Shown here piece by piece: positions 1 to 9,610 of a DNA stretch of 64,000 nt. Under the pieces are notes generated by a model. The model had not been told where the DNA came from, did no database searches, and was given only the letters and a program-made list of their open reading frames with translations. The translations under genes and the position numbers were made by a program. How positions within the stretch are numbered: the first letter of the stretch is position 1; the number at the start of each line of letters is the position of its first letter. This DNA comes from UBA5951 sp009936885. GTDB taxonomy: Bacteria > Pseudomonadota > Alphaproteobacteria > Puniceispirillales > Puniceispirillaceae. The stretch is from assembly GCA_937996625.1 (NCBI GenBank), contig CALKVA010000001.1, forward strand, positions 86,083 to 150,082, in the 5' to 3' direction.

Positions 1-995
1 GAAAATTAGGGGAAATACTGAATGAAGATGGCGGTCACATTTCTCGAAGGCCAGAGACTCATTTTAAAGTAATGACCCAACTATTTGAGTGCCGTGTTGC
101 AATGGCACAAGCAGGTATTAGCGATGTTCAATCCTTAGATCAAATGCTTACCAAAATGGGCGCTATCGCAAAAATGTGGCGCTCTGGAAGTGGAAATTTT
201 GCTCATTTTCATGGTGGCGGCATCACGCCCGCAGGTAGAATAGATGATGTTGTTAAAAGATGTGGGCCAACGGGCAAAGTCACACGCCATGCAAAGCAAA
301 CTGGTTTTGTGCGCCTATCATCTGGTAGAACTACTCTTATTATGGATTGCGCGACACCTGTTACTCCAATTCCAGAAAATTCTGCTAGTCTGGCTAGTTT
401 TGAAGTACATCTCGCTGGCACACCTTTTATTGTAAATGCAGGACAATTATCAGAAGAAAAATTCGTTAATTCAGCCTTTTGTAAAACAGCAGCACATACC
501 GCTCTAAGTTTGGATAATCTGAATAACTGCTTTTCGAGTGGTAAAAATTTTGACCTTGTAAGAGCATTGGAGATTGGCCCTGCAACTGGAGGAATGCTGG
601 TTCATTTAGCCCATGATGGCTATATGAGTTCTCATGGGATTGTCCATGAACGGCACGTTTATCTTTCAACTGGTGGCGGAAATATACGTGGCTCAGACAC
701 ACTGCGCTATACAGGTGGCCCAGGCGAAATCCCAAAAACATGCATTATCCGATTTCATCTGCATCCGCGGGTCAGTGCGGCAATGGTAAGCAATGGGACA
801 ATCGTGCTGAAAATAAGCACGCAAAAAGCTGGGTGGCTTTTTAAATGCAAGGGCGCCAATCCAGTTTTAGAGCCATCTGTTTATTTTGAGGGTAAACAAA
901 GATTAAGCTGTCAGCAGATTATTTTACGCATGCATGTGCAAGATATCCGTCATCACTCGGATAAATCCATAAAATGGTCTTTCACAAGGCAATAG
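1..995 (+). CDS. Heparinase II/III family protein, C-terminal part (5' truncated by window)
   Basis: The reading frame is already open at base 3 and has no stop before 995, so the window shows only the C-terminal ~330 residues of a larger protein. The first visible residues (a DGGHISR-P-E segment followed by a helix with CRVAMAQAG) match the linker of alphaproteobacterial heparinase II/III-like proteins. The rest reads as the beta-sandwich domain, with GNFAHFHGG and a late stretch around SSHGIVHERHVYLS. Family members are polysaccharide lyase-like proteins; the substrate of this chromosomal version is not known. It lies just upstream of purH on the same strand, a common alphaproteobacterial arrangement. 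The internal ATG at 72 is not the true start. The family call is fairly secure, the function is not. Confidence 0.8.
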   Translation, partial: KLGEILNEDGGHISRRPETHFKVMTQLFECRVAMAQAGISDVQSLDQMLTKMGAIAKMWRSGSGNFAHFHGGGITPAGRIDDVVKRCGPTGKVTRHAKQTGFVRLSSGRTTLIMDCATPVTPIPENSASLASFEVHLAGTPFIVNAGQLSEEKFVNSAFCKTAAHTALSLDNLNNCFSSGKNFDLVRALEIGPATGGMLVHLAHDGYMSSHGIVHERHVYLSTGGGNIRGSDTLRYTGGPGEIPKTCIIRFHLHPRVSAAMVSNGTIVLKISTQKAGWLFKCKGANPVLEPSVYFEGKQRLSCQQIILRMHVQDIRHHSDKSIKWSFTRQ

Positions 996-1154
996 GGGCG
1001 ATTCTCTGGTGTGATTTTCTATATTTTTGAGGCTATGCAATTTTAAAGCCTTTAAAACCGTAATTTTCAATTTTACCAGATAAATTAATTGCGCATATCT
1101 GCGTGCTTTGCCATAACAAAGCATTCCAAAAAACACTCAAAGTTAGAAAAAAAT

Positions 1155-2747
1155 ATGCCTGACTCTATTCTGCCAATTCGTCGTGCTTTGATTTCTGTTT
1201 CTGATAAAACAGGTCTTATTATTCTTGCTAATGCTCTTTCAAGCGCTGGCATTATTCTGTTATCAACAGGCGGCACCGCAAAAGCATTAAGAGAGGCTGG
1301 GTTTGACGTAACAGATGTATCTGAAGTTACTGGTTTTCCTGAGATTATGGATGGGCGTGTAAAAACGCTTCATCCGTCTATTCATGGCGGGTTATTAGCA
1401 AAACGAGATTCGCAAGCACACATGGGCGCAATCAATGAGCATCACATAGAACCTATAGATTTGCTGGTTGTGAATTTGTACCCGTTCGAGCAGGTGGTCG
1501 CCGGAAATCCAACAAATCAAACCGCAATTGAAAATATAGATATTGGCGGCCCTGCAATGATACGAGCCTCTGCAAAAAATCATGATTTCGTAACGGTTAT
1601 TACTGATCCAGAACAATATCCCGCCCTGATTGAGGAATTATCAGTTTCTTCTGGAACTTCACTTGCTTATCGCAGAGCACTTGCGCAAAAGGCATTTGCG
1701 CGAACATCCTCTTATGATCATGCAATCAATAGTTGGATGGCGTCTCACCTTGAAACAGGTGAATATGCAAAATCAGAGCCTGATTTGCAAATTAATGCCC
1801 CTGCTATTCAAACACTCCGATATGGTGAAAACCCTCATCAGTCAGCCACTATTTATGCAACAGATTTATCTGTTCCGTCTGTTTTGACGGCCAAACAAAT
1901 ACAAGGCAAGCCATTATCCTACAATAATGTGAATGACACCGATGCCGCCTTGAAATTAATCAGTGAGTTTTCTAATCCTACAGTCGCAATAATAAAACAT
2001 GCCAATCCATGCGGTGTTGCGTCTGCTGACACGCTTAGTGATGCGTGGAAGGCTGCTTATCATTGTGATAGCGTAAGTGCTTTTGGCGGTATTATTGCAA
2101 CAAACAGAATTTTGGATGAAGAAACTGCAAGCCTGATAACCTCAATTTTCAGTGAGGTTGTCATTGCGCCAGACGCCACTAGCAAAGCCTGTGATATTTT
2201 ATCCAGCAAACCAAATATCCGTTTGTTGTTAACAGGCAGCATGCCAAACCCAGAGAAACCCTTTAATCAGGTGCGAACTATTTTGGGCGGCTTACTTGTA
2301 CAATCCAGAGATACAGCAATCGTCACAGAAGATACATTATCACTTGTTACCAAACGTCAGCCCACTAAGAGCGAAATAGCCGATATGCTATTTGCGTGGA
2401 GAGTTGCAAAACACGTAAAATCAAATGCCATCATTTATGTGAAAGAACAAAGCACCGCCGCGATTGGCGCTGGCCAGATGAGCAGGCTTGATTCCAGCAG
2501 GATTGCAGCGCAAAAAGCAAAAGACATGGCACAAGAACATGGCTGGGAGAAGCCCAGAACAGTCGGTTCAGTGGTTGCATCAGACGCATTTTTTCCATTC
2601 CCAGATGGGCTTCTTGCAGCGGTTGATGCAGGCGCGACAGCTGTTATTCAACCTGGTGGCTCGATGCGCGATGATGCGGTTATTCAAGCTGCCGACGATG
2701 CCGGAATTGCAATGGCCTTTACAAGCATCAGACATTTTAATCATTAA
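1155..2747 (+). CDS. purH: Bifunctional AICAR formyltransferase / IMP cyclohydrolase
   Basis: PurH performs the last two steps of IMP synthesis: formylation of AICAR and closure to IMP. From the ATG at 1155 the protein is 530 residues, the usual family length. An N-terminal MGS-like cyclohydrolase domain (about 1-145, starting RRALISVSDKTG and containing STGGTAKAL) is followed by the transformylase domain. That domain shows LRYGENPHQ near residue 221, the KHANPCG segment near 280 with the catalytic Lys-His, and GAGQMSR near the C-terminus. An in-frame ATG at 1089 would add 22 residues unlike the family, so 1155 is preferred. It converges on mutY, with about 90 bp between the two stops. Confidence 0.97.
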   Translation: MPDSILPIRRALISVSDKTGLIILANALSSAGIILLSTGGTAKALREAGFDVTDVSEVTGFPEIMDGRVKTLHPSIHGGLLAKRDSQAHMGAINEHHIEPIDLLVVNLYPFEQVVAGNPTNQTAIENIDIGGPAMIRASAKNHDFVTVITDPEQYPALIEELSVSSGTSLAYRRALAQKAFARTSSYDHAINSWMASHLETGEYAKSEPDLQINAPAIQTLRYGENPHQSATIYATDLSVPSVLTAKQIQGKPLSYNNVNDTDAALKLISEFSNPTVAIIKHANPCGVASADTLSDAWKAAYHCDSVSAFGGIIATNRILDEETASLITSIFSEVVIAPDATSKACDILSSKPNIRLLLTGSMPNPEKPFNQVRTILGGLLVQSRDTAIVTEDTLSLVTKRQPTKSEIADMLFAWRVAKHVKSNAIIYVKEQSTAAIGAGQMSRLDSSRIAAQKAKDMAQEHGWEKPRTVGSVVASDAFFPFPDGLLAAVDAGATAVIQPGGSMRDDAVIQAADDAGIAMAFTSIRHFNH

Positions 2748-2836
2748 ACATAATTCTTTAAGGCAGGCTTTTCCTTAAGCGATAGCTATGTTTTGCCCTT
2801 GCGCTTTGACGGGAAGCCATGATGGAAATAAGCGGG

Positions 2837-3949
2837 CTAATAGTATGTGGTAGCCTGTAATGCTTTTTCCATTAATTTAGGCAAATGTAGGTCCGCTTCT
2901 GCTATCCATTCAAACTCAGGCATATCCTGTTTTTCATTATTTGTTTCATCATTCGTTTCATTTTTCGGCTGGAATGCATCGTCCCAATTCTTGCTATTTG
3001 TTGCTTCTACCTGTGATACAAAGACCTTAATTTCTGCCTTAAAATGAGTAAAAACATGCCTTATCAAGGGCTTTAATTCTACCCAATCAGCCCTGAATGG
3101 GCGCCAATTAGGATCAAAACCCTGTCGCTTATCATCCCAGCCCTGACTAGGAAAAGCTAGTAGCCCCCCTAGCAGTCCTTTTGCTGGACGCCGATATACA
3201 AGATATTCAGGTGCATCCCCTGTTTTATGCCTTAAGACAAAGATTTGCCCTTTTCTGGTTGGTTTGGTCTGTTTAACAAAGCGGTTTGGAAGCAGTCCTT
3301 GATTTTCAGTTTTAGCAGACAGGCATCCTTGGTTTAGTGGGCAGTGCGTGCAAGCAGGGCTTATCGTTGTACAAATCTCATTCCCCAGGTCCATAAGTGC
3401 CTGTGGAAAGTCAGACCTGTTACGCTTTGGTATCATCTTTTGATAAAAAGGTGGAAGGGTAGATTTAAGGGCTGGCAACGGTGTCTTCAGACTAAAATAG
3501 CGGGCAATAATTCTTTCTATATTTCCATCTATAACAATAGAGGGCTTATCAAATGCAAATGCAGTGATAGCGCCTGCTGTATAAGGGCCAATCCCGGGAA
3601 ACTTGCTTAATTCTGCTACGGTTTGCGGAAATATTCCGCCTGCTTTACTGATAATTTGAGCAGATTTATGCATGTTTCTTGCTCTTGCATAATAACCAAG
3701 CCCCGCCCAAGCAGCGGTTACATCATCAATAGATGCATCCGCAAGGCCATTTATGGTTGGCCAGCGTTCCAGAAAGTTTCTAAAATAGGGAATGACTGTA
3801 TTAACGCCCGTCTGTTGCAGCATAAATTCAGATAAAAATACATGGTAAGCTGGGGTTAAATCTGGCCAATAGGACCGCCATGGCAGAATCCGTCCTGCTT
3901 TTTTATACCATGCTAATAGATTATTTATATCACTTTGGATTTCAGCCAT
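2837..3949 (-). CDS. mutY: A/G-specific adenine glycosylase
   Basis: MutY removes adenine mispaired with 8-oxoguanine, preventing G-to-T transversions. The 370-residue protein has the N-terminal catalytic domain with the conserved Glu in SEFMLQQT (E41), a helix-hairpin-helix in FPGIGPYTAGAI, and the catalytic Asp in VIDGN (D141). Four cysteines (C193, C200, C203, C209; spacing 6-2-5) form the 4Fe-4S cluster. The C-terminal third is the NUDIX-like 8-oxoG recognition domain, containing the HVFTHF segment. It is divergent from the DUF721 gene across a 138-bp AT-rich spacer with several TATAAT-like hexamers. Length and motifs are intact. Confidence 0.97.
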   Translation of the reverse strand: MAEIQSDINNLLAWYKKAGRILPWRSYWPDLTPAYHVFLSEFMLQQTGVNTVIPYFRNFLERWPTINGLADASIDDVTAAWAGLGYYARARNMHKSAQIISKAGGIFPQTVAELSKFPGIGPYTAGAITAFAFDKPSIVIDGNIERIIARYFSLKTPLPALKSTLPPFYQKMIPKRNRSDFPQALMDLGNEICTTISPACTHCPLNQGCLSAKTENQGLLPNRFVKQTKPTRKGQIFVLRHKTGDAPEYLVYRRPAKGLLGGLLAFPSQGWDDKRQGFDPNWRPFRADWVELKPLIRHVFTHFKAEIKVFVSQVEATNSKNWDDAFQPKNETNDETNNEKQDMPEFEWIAEADLHLPKLMEKALQATTYY

Positions 3950-4087
3950 GTTTGTTATATCACTAAGCTTTGTTTAAATTATTATAATACTATAATGACG
4001 CATCAAGAGGATGTATTAATAGTGCTAGAAATACTAGAGAAAATAAGCGTATAACTAAGTGTATCCATTACGAACAGGCTATCTTAC

Positions 4088-4627
4088 GTGGCACGGAATT
4101 TATCACATTCAAAAAATCGCTTAAAAAATCGTGGGGGCATGAAGAGATTATCTGCCCTTACCGAACCAGTTGTTGCGCATGCAACTGAAAACCAAGGGGC
4201 GCTTTACACCCAAATTTGCAGTTTATGGCCGAATATTGTAGACGACATGTCGCATTGGAGCCACCCAAAAATTCTATCTTTTGCCAAATCTACTCGCCAT
4301 AATGCTACCTTGACGATTTGGGTTGCAGCTGGCCGTGGACCAGAAGCACAGGCCAGAAGCCAAGAAATAATAAATGCCATCAATATGGTCTGTGGTTTTA
4401 AAGCCGTTGGCAGGATCACCTGTCAGCAGACTTTTGAACTTTCCAAAAAGATCGGAAGACGCCTATATGATGCACCTCAAAACACTTCTCAAACAGTTTC
4501 GAATGATACCTCCCCGTCGATTTTAAATCGATTAGAGCAACAAACGAACGATATTTCTAGCCCAGAATTAAGAGCAACGCTTATTAGACTTGGTAGCGCT
4601 ATTACTTTAAAAAATGGGGCGGGTTAA
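4088..4627 (+). CDS. DUF721 / DciA-like protein
   Basis: This is a small basic protein of about 179 residues with a DUF721 core (about 20-120): a helix around LYTQICSLWPNIV, then a beta-rich part ending near GRITCQQTF. DUF721 includes DciA, the ancestral loader of the replicative helicase DnaB; whether this short alphaproteobacterial form does that is inference. The position between mutY and a DsbA-like gene upstream of smc is a conserved alphaproteobacterial order. The start is uncertain: GTG at 4088 gives the longest form. An ATG at 4139, with a G-rich stretch just upstream, would shorten it by 17 residues while keeping the whole domain. Confidence 0.75.
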   Translation: MARNLSHSKNRLKNRGGMKRLSALTEPVVAHATENQGALYTQICSLWPNIVDDMSHWSHPKILSFAKSTRHNATLTIWVAAGRGPEAQARSQEIINAINMVCGFKAVGRITCQQTFELSKKIGRRLYDAPQNTSQTVSNDTSPSILNRLEQQTNDISSPELRATLIRLGSAITLKNGAG

Positions 4628-4699
4628 ACGCCTCTTTTAATATTGGTTCTTAATATTAGTTTTATTCTCAATCTTGCCATCTTTTTAGCGTTTCTTTAC

Positions 4700-4728
4700 T
4701 TGCAAGAAATTATTTAAATTTCTATAAT
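4700..4728 (+). promoter_or_regulatory. Sigma70-type promoter for the dsbA-like/smc unit
   Basis: TTGCAA at 4700-4705 and a perfect TATAAT at 4723-4728 are separated by exactly 17 bp. They lie 36 bp upstream of the thiol oxidoreductase start at 4764. This is the best match to a vegetative promoter in the window. It would drive the DsbA-like gene and probably smc. Confidence 0.6.
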
Positions 4729-4763
4729 ATAACGTTGTCGCAATTAGCTATGAAAGGCATGGC

Positions 4764-5456
4764 ATGACCTTTAATAAAAACGTTGAGCTCTCCTTGTTTT
4801 CAAAAGAAAATAATCCTCTTAAATGCTCCAATAGGCGCAGCGTCATGCGTTTTATAGGTGCTTCTGCTACCGCAGCTGGGTTAACACTGTTTCTGCCAAA
4901 GCTTTCTATGGCTAAACTTGATGATTCGCTTGCACATATATCAAATCCGCGCATCATCGGCCAAGCTGATGCACCAATTCATGTTGTCGAATATTTCTCA
5001 ATGACTTGCGGCCATTGTGGAGATTTTCACAATGAGACATTTCCAGATGTAAAAACAAAATTAATTGATACAGGTAAGGTTAAGTTTGAATTATCGCCTT
5101 TTCCTCTTGATGGTCTTGCTTTGCGCGCACATGCGCTTGCACGCACACTTCCAGAAAGCAAATATTTTGGCATGATAACATTGCTGATGTCCAAGCAGGA
5201 TGAATGGATAAAAGCACAAGACCCGTTGCAAGCATTATATCGTTATGGACAGCTTGCAGGTGTATCCGCAGATGAATTCAACGGATTAATGCAAAACAGG
5301 TCCTTATTGGAAAAAATTGTTGAGATGCGGCAGAAAAGTTCTGTTTCGTGGCAAATAAATTCCACACCCTCTTTCGTTATTAACGATAAAAAAGTAATTA
5401 GTGGGAATCTGAGTTTTGACGAATTTAGTGCAGAGATAGCGGAATTTGGTGTATAA
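4764..5456 (+). CDS. DsbA-family periplasmic thiol:disulfide oxidoreductase
   Basis: This 230-residue thioredoxin-fold protein has the active-site pair C82-G-H-C85 in MTCGHCGDFH and a cis-proline loop in NSTPSF, so it should act as a periplasmic oxidant or isomerase. A hydrophobic export segment (about 29-47) ends near LSMA. It is preceded by a twin arginine (R24-R25, NRRSVMRF), so export could be Tat- rather than Sec-dependent, although the motif is not a strict match. The architecture resembles the DsbA/Com1-like proteins next to mutY/smc in other alphaproteobacteria. DsbB (55309-55779) could be its reoxidant. A consensus promoter lies 36 bp upstream. Confidence 0.9.
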   Translation: MTFNKNVELSLFSKENNPLKCSNRRSVMRFIGASATAAGLTLFLPKLSMAKLDDSLAHISNPRIIGQADAPIHVVEYFSMTCGHCGDFHNETFPDVKTKLIDTGKVKFELSPFPLDGLALRAHALARTLPESKYFGMITLLMSKQDEWIKAQDPLQALYRYGQLAGVSADEFNGLMQNRSLLEKIVEMRQKSSVSWQINSTPSFVINDKKVISGNLSFDEFSAEIAEFGV

Positions 5457-5558
5457 AGTTTATACACCAAATTTTTTAGCTCAAATGCAGCTTTCGCAAG
5501 ATAGCATCAGTGTGTTGAAAATAATTCTTCCAAGCAACGATAATGTAGTCTTAATCCA

Positions 5559-8500
5559 ATGATGTTCCAACACCTCAAACTAGCAGGGTTTAAATCATTT
5601 GCTGATATCGCAGAACTTGATATCGAAACAGGTTTAACTGGAATAGTTGGACCGAACGGGTGTGGTAAATCTAACATAGTAGAAGCTTTAAAATGGGTAA
5701 TGGGGGAGAGCTCTGCACGGCAAATGCGTAGCACTGAAATGGATGATGTTATTTTTTCAGGTACTTCTAGTAAAACAGCCCGAAATCTAGCTGAAATTTC
5801 TTTGATGCTCGATAATCAGCAAAAAACTGCACCGTCAGAATATAATGACACAGAAGAAATTGAAATCACGCGCAAAATCATCCGAGGTAAGGGAACAAGC
5901 TATCGGATTAATAATAGGCCGGCACGCGCAAGAGATGTTCAACTATTATTTGCAGACTCAGCTACTGGCGCGCGCTCAGCAGGCATCGTAAGCCAGGGAA
6001 GAATCGGCGCTATCGTTGGCGCCAAACCAGAGAATAGGCGAACTCTTCTTGAGGAGGCTGCCAATATTAAAGGATTACACCAGCGCAAACATGAAGCTGA
6101 ATTACGACTTAACAATGCTGAGCTGAATATCTCAAGACTTGTTGATCTGATGACACAGCTTGAAGAACAGAAGGGCTATTTACACAAGCAAGCGAGGCAA
6201 GCAGCAAGATACCGCTCAGTTGCAGACCGAATTCGAAATGCAGAGGCTAGTATGCTTCATGTGATGTGGATTTCAGCACTTCGCAATCAACAGAATGCAG
6301 AAACCGCGTTTAAGCACGCTCAGCTAGCAGTCCTAGAGGCTCAACGCGTAGTCAATGCCAGTACTCAGAACCGTGTTGAGATTGCAGCAACGCTTCCCGA
6401 TTTGCGCATAGCAGAAGCCGCCCTTGCGGCTGAAACACAGCTCGTCAGCACTAATTTATCGCAGATTGAACGAGACGAATCCAGATTAGAGGATGAGATA
6501 TTAAGGCTTCAAGCACAACGAGCCCAGATTGAGGTAGACTCAAAGCGCGAATATAGCCTGCAAAAAGATGCGCATGAAGCAAAAAAGAAATTAAACGAAG
6601 AAGCCCAGACACTAGAAGAAGCAGAAAATTCTAATACACCAATGCTTGCCCAAGCTCAGAGCGAACTTGAAAAAGCAAGGCTCGAAAGTCAACTAGCTGA
6701 TGAGAAATCCGCCGAAGCAAATGCGGTTCTTCAGAATCTGGAACAATATCAATCCCAGCTTGAAACACAAATTAATCAAAAACAGTCTCTTATAACCCTA
6801 TCATCTGTGAAATTAGAGGACATTAATCTGCCTTCGCTTGAGAAAACTGCTTCCAGCGGACACGCTGAATTTATGGCAATACAAACTGCACATACCGATA
6901 CACAAAAGCAAATTGATGAACAATCTCTCCAACTCTCAGAGTTACAGACGCAAACGGATAAATCACGCCTCGACTGCCAAGCTGCAACAAACTACCTAGC
7001 AAGACTAACAGCAGAAAAAGATGCTCTTGATACCCTAATACAATCTGACAAAGTCGCAGGCGATGTGCCTATCTCCGACAGTCTTAAAGTTACTGATGAT
7101 ATGGAAGCCGCACTAGCCGCTTGTCTTTCTGATGGATTGCATCTGCCTCTTGACAAAGGAGAAGACGGATATTGGTGCGCGCAAATGAGCCCCCTTACCT
7201 CTCTTAAACCACCAGAGATAGGAACACCTCTAATAGATTTTATTGAAGGCCCAGACATCATTATAAGAGCGCTTCAGGGTGTAAGTGTCATTCTGAGAGA
7301 AACCATTAATAGAGATATTCTATCAAAATTAACAACAGGACAGGCTGTTGTAACGAAAAGTGGAAAACTCGCACGCTGGGATGGTTTGGTTCGTATTAAA
7401 CAAGATACAGGGACACAAAGAATACGCCAGCTACAACGCGTAAAAGAGCTGGAATCCCTGATTATAGACGCTCAAAGCGACATTCAGGAAAAGACCTCAA
7501 AGCAAGAACAGTGTGAGAAATCCCTTCTATCAGCAAATCAGATTTTCTCAACCCTACAGCAGGAACAACAAAGTCTGAGCCAAAAATCAATGCGCGCACA
7601 GCGAGATGTTGATACATCCGAGCTAGCGGTTAAATCTGCAACAGAGCGACATCAGATGTTAACGCATTCTATTGAAGAGGCAAAATCTGACCTAGATGAA
7701 TTAAACGCCAATATGTCGAAAATTGATGATCTTAGCGCCCTTCAAAATGCGGCTAAATCAGCAAATGAGGCCGCCTCGAAATCAAGATTATCTTATGACC
7801 AATGCGTCCAACGCGAAGCCGATTTAAGGCAAACACTTCACTCAGTCTCTGCGAGACGAAAACTTGTTATGTCACAAATAGATGAATGGCAAAGCAGGCT
7901 TGAGGGAACTCAAACAAGAATGCAGGAAATGGAAACCAGAGCTGGAAGAGCCTTGGAGGAATTAACTGCATTAAAGGCAAAACCAGAACAATTAAAAAAA
8001 GAGAGCGTGGAATTAGCAGCCCTGTTGACCAGGTCTAAACAAAAACACGAGCAGGCAATAACACAAGTTAAAGAGGCTGAAATAATGTTGCAGCAGGCTG
8101 ATAGCCAGCAACGCTCTGATGAGAAACAGCTAGCCGAGTCGCGGGAAACACAAATAAGACAGGAATCTGTTGGCGCCCAGGCGGAACAATCCATTACTTC
8201 TATTGCCAATCAGATTTCCGAAAAACTATCTATATCCCCAGATGAGCTCTCCCAAATTACTAAATATTCAGAAGAGGATGAATTACCAGAACTACAACAG
8301 CTCGAAGATAGGGTGAATAGACTTCTAAGAGAGAGAGATAGCATAGGCCCTGTCAATCTGCGAGCTGAAATCGAGATGCAAGAAATAAGCGAAAAGCTTG
8401 CCCAATTCGAAACTGACAAAACCGACCTTGAGGAAGCCATTGCCAAATTGCGACGCGCAATATCAGAATTAAACAAAGAGGCGCGTCAACGCCTGCTAGA

Positions 8501-8969
8501 CAGCCTTACGAATGTAAATAAAGAATTCTCGGGGTTATTTAAGACGCTATTTGGTGGGGGCAGCGCAGAATTAAAACTGGTAAATTCAGATGACCCCTTA
8601 ACAGCAGGGCTTGAGATACTGGCAAGTCCTCCTGGTAAAAAATTGCAGTCTTTATCCCTTTTATCAGGTGGTGAGCAGGCTTTGACAGGGCTTGCTATAA
8701 TTTTTGCTGTGTTTTTAACAAATCCCTCGCCGATTTGTATTCTAGATGAGGTTGATGCGCCACTTGATGATTCTAACGTCTCCCGCTTTTGTGATCTGCT
8801 TCGACATATTGTATCCAGGACTGAGACAAAATTTTTAATTGTAACCCATCATAGAATGACCATGTCTCAGATGGACAGGCTATATGGTGTAACAATGGCT
8901 GAGCGCGGTATCAGCAAGCTTGTTTCTGTTGATCTGCAAACCGCGGAATCGCTTCGCGAAGACGCCTAA
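5559..8969 (+). CDS. smc: Chromosome segregation protein SMC
   Basis: This is the SMC ATPase that organises and segregates the chromosome with ScpA/ScpB. At 1136 residues it is close to the usual alphaproteobacterial length. The N-terminus carries Walker A (GPNGCGKSN, residues 31-39). Long heptad-rich coiled coils, very rich in Gln, Glu, Ala and Lys, flank a hinge near residues 490-610. The C-terminal head has the LSGGEQALTGLA signature and Walker B in CILDEVDAPLDD. The double ATG at 5559/5562 leaves the start uncertain by one residue. It follows the DsbA-like gene by about 100 bp and could be cotranscribed with it. The scp genes are not in this window. Confidence 0.97.
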   Translation: MMFQHLKLAGFKSFADIAELDIETGLTGIVGPNGCGKSNIVEALKWVMGESSARQMRSTEMDDVIFSGTSSKTARNLAEISLMLDNQQKTAPSEYNDTEEIEITRKIIRGKGTSYRINNRPARARDVQLLFADSATGARSAGIVSQGRIGAIVGAKPENRRTLLEEAANIKGLHQRKHEAELRLNNAELNISRLVDLMTQLEEQKGYLHKQARQAARYRSVADRIRNAEASMLHVMWISALRNQQNAETAFKHAQLAVLEAQRVVNASTQNRVEIAATLPDLRIAEAALAAETQLVSTNLSQIERDESRLEDEILRLQAQRAQIEVDSKREYSLQKDAHEAKKKLNEEAQTLEEAENSNTPMLAQAQSELEKARLESQLADEKSAEANAVLQNLEQYQSQLETQINQKQSLITLSSVKLEDINLPSLEKTASSGHAEFMAIQTAHTDTQKQIDEQSLQLSELQTQTDKSRLDCQAATNYLARLTAEKDALDTLIQSDKVAGDVPISDSLKVTDDMEAALAACLSDGLHLPLDKGEDGYWCAQMSPLTSLKPPEIGTPLIDFIEGPDIIIRALQGVSVILRETINRDILSKLTTGQAVVTKSGKLARWDGLVRIKQDTGTQRIRQLQRVKELESLIIDAQSDIQEKTSKQEQCEKSLLSANQIFSTLQQEQQSLSQKSMRAQRDVDTSELAVKSATERHQMLTHSIEEAKSDLDELNANMSKIDDLSALQNAAKSANEAASKSRLSYDQCVQREADLRQTLHSVSARRKLVMSQIDEWQSRLEGTQTRMQEMETRAGRALEELTALKAKPEQLKKESVELAALLTRSKQKHEQAITQVKEAEIMLQQADSQQRSDEKQLAESRETQIRQESVGAQAEQSITSIANQISEKLSISPDELSQITKYSEEDELPELQQLEDRVNRLLRERDSIGPVNLRAEIEMQEISEKLAQFETDKTDLEEAIAKLRRAISELNKEARQRLLDSLTNVNKEFSGLFKTLFGGGSAELKLVNSDDPLTAGLEILASPPGKKLQSLSLLSGGEQALTGLAIIFAVFLTNPSPICILDEVDAPLDDSNVSRFCDLLRHIVSRTETKFLIVTHHRMTMSQMDRLYGVTMAERGISKLVSVDLQTAESLREDA

Positions 8970-9055
8970 ATTACCAATGGCTATAACGCTAAGTTAGGCA
9001 TTTATTCTAACATCTAAAAAATCTGGTTACATTCGGTGCTGTGGTCGAGTTTAAC

Positions 9056-9082
9056 TTGACATTTTTTACGGTGACGCATAAT
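9056..9082 (+). promoter_or_regulatory. Candidate promoter of the F0 ATP synthase operon
   Basis: A perfect -35 TTGACA (9056-9061) lies in the 200-bp gap between smc and atpI. The -10 is either CATAAT at 9077-9082 (15-bp spacer, five of six bases) or TAATTT at 9079-9084 (17-bp spacer, weaker). Either would leave a 5' leader of about 80 nt. I see nothing else distinctive in the gap. Confidence 0.4.
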
Positions 9083-9170
9083 TTCCAACCGTTTATTACT
9101 ATCTAATTTTTATCAAATAGATATCCGTAAATAAGATAGATTAAAGCATGTCGGTCAGTCAGGAAAGAAT

Positions 9171-9566
9171 GTGAGCGATAAGAATAAAAAGGATTGGAAT
9201 AAGTCAGATTCGTCTGGAACCCTTTCTGAACGTATCGCGAAGTTTGAAGCTAAAACAACTGCCAAAAAGCAAAGGCATAAATCCCGCCAATTACCAGCTG
9301 CGGGTATGGCTCTAGCTGGAAGAGTGGCAACTGAACTGGTAGCTGGGATAGCGGTTGGCGCGTTTGCGGGCTGGCTGGTTGATAGATGGCTTGGAACAAC
9401 ACCTGCATTTATGTTGGTTTTGTTTTTTTTAGGAGCTGCTGGAGGAATGATGAATATCTGGCGACTTCTAAGTGGAAAGGGAATGGGCGCAGGATATTTC
9501 AGCGACCACAAAGAAAACAACGCTTCAGCGCCAACAGAAAAGGGTGCCGAAGATAAAAAAGATTAA
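9171..9566 (+). CDS. atpI: AtpI/AtpZ-family ATP synthase accessory protein
   Basis: This 131-residue protein has a hydrophilic basic N-terminus, two transmembrane helices (about 55-75 and 80-105, with an AGWLVDRWLGT turn) and a charged C-terminal tail. That layout, and the place as first gene of an F0 operon, match the AtpI/AtpZ family. Family members assist c-ring assembly or ion handling but are not part of the final enzyme. The start is GTG at 9171, supported by an AGGAAAG Shine-Dalgarno at 9161-9167. The coding ends are low-complexity. The exact family branch is less sure than the operon role. Confidence 0.85.
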   Translation: MSDKNKKDWNKSDSSGTLSERIAKFEAKTTAKKQRHKSRQLPAAGMALAGRVATELVAGIAVGAFAGWLVDRWLGTTPAFMLVLFFLGAAGGMMNIWRLLSGKGMGAGYFSDHKENNASAPTEKGAEDKKD

Positions 9567-9610
9567 GTGGATTTTACAATCCAGACGGTTTCGTTAAATA
9601 GGAGTTAAAT

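Noticed and set aside
3995..4054. A 19-codon frame (begins MTHQEDV) between mutY and the DUF721 gene
   Set aside because: No Shine-Dalgarno, no run of regulatory codons, no attenuator after it, and the spacer is AT-rich with several promoter-like hexamers; nothing separates it from a chance frame.
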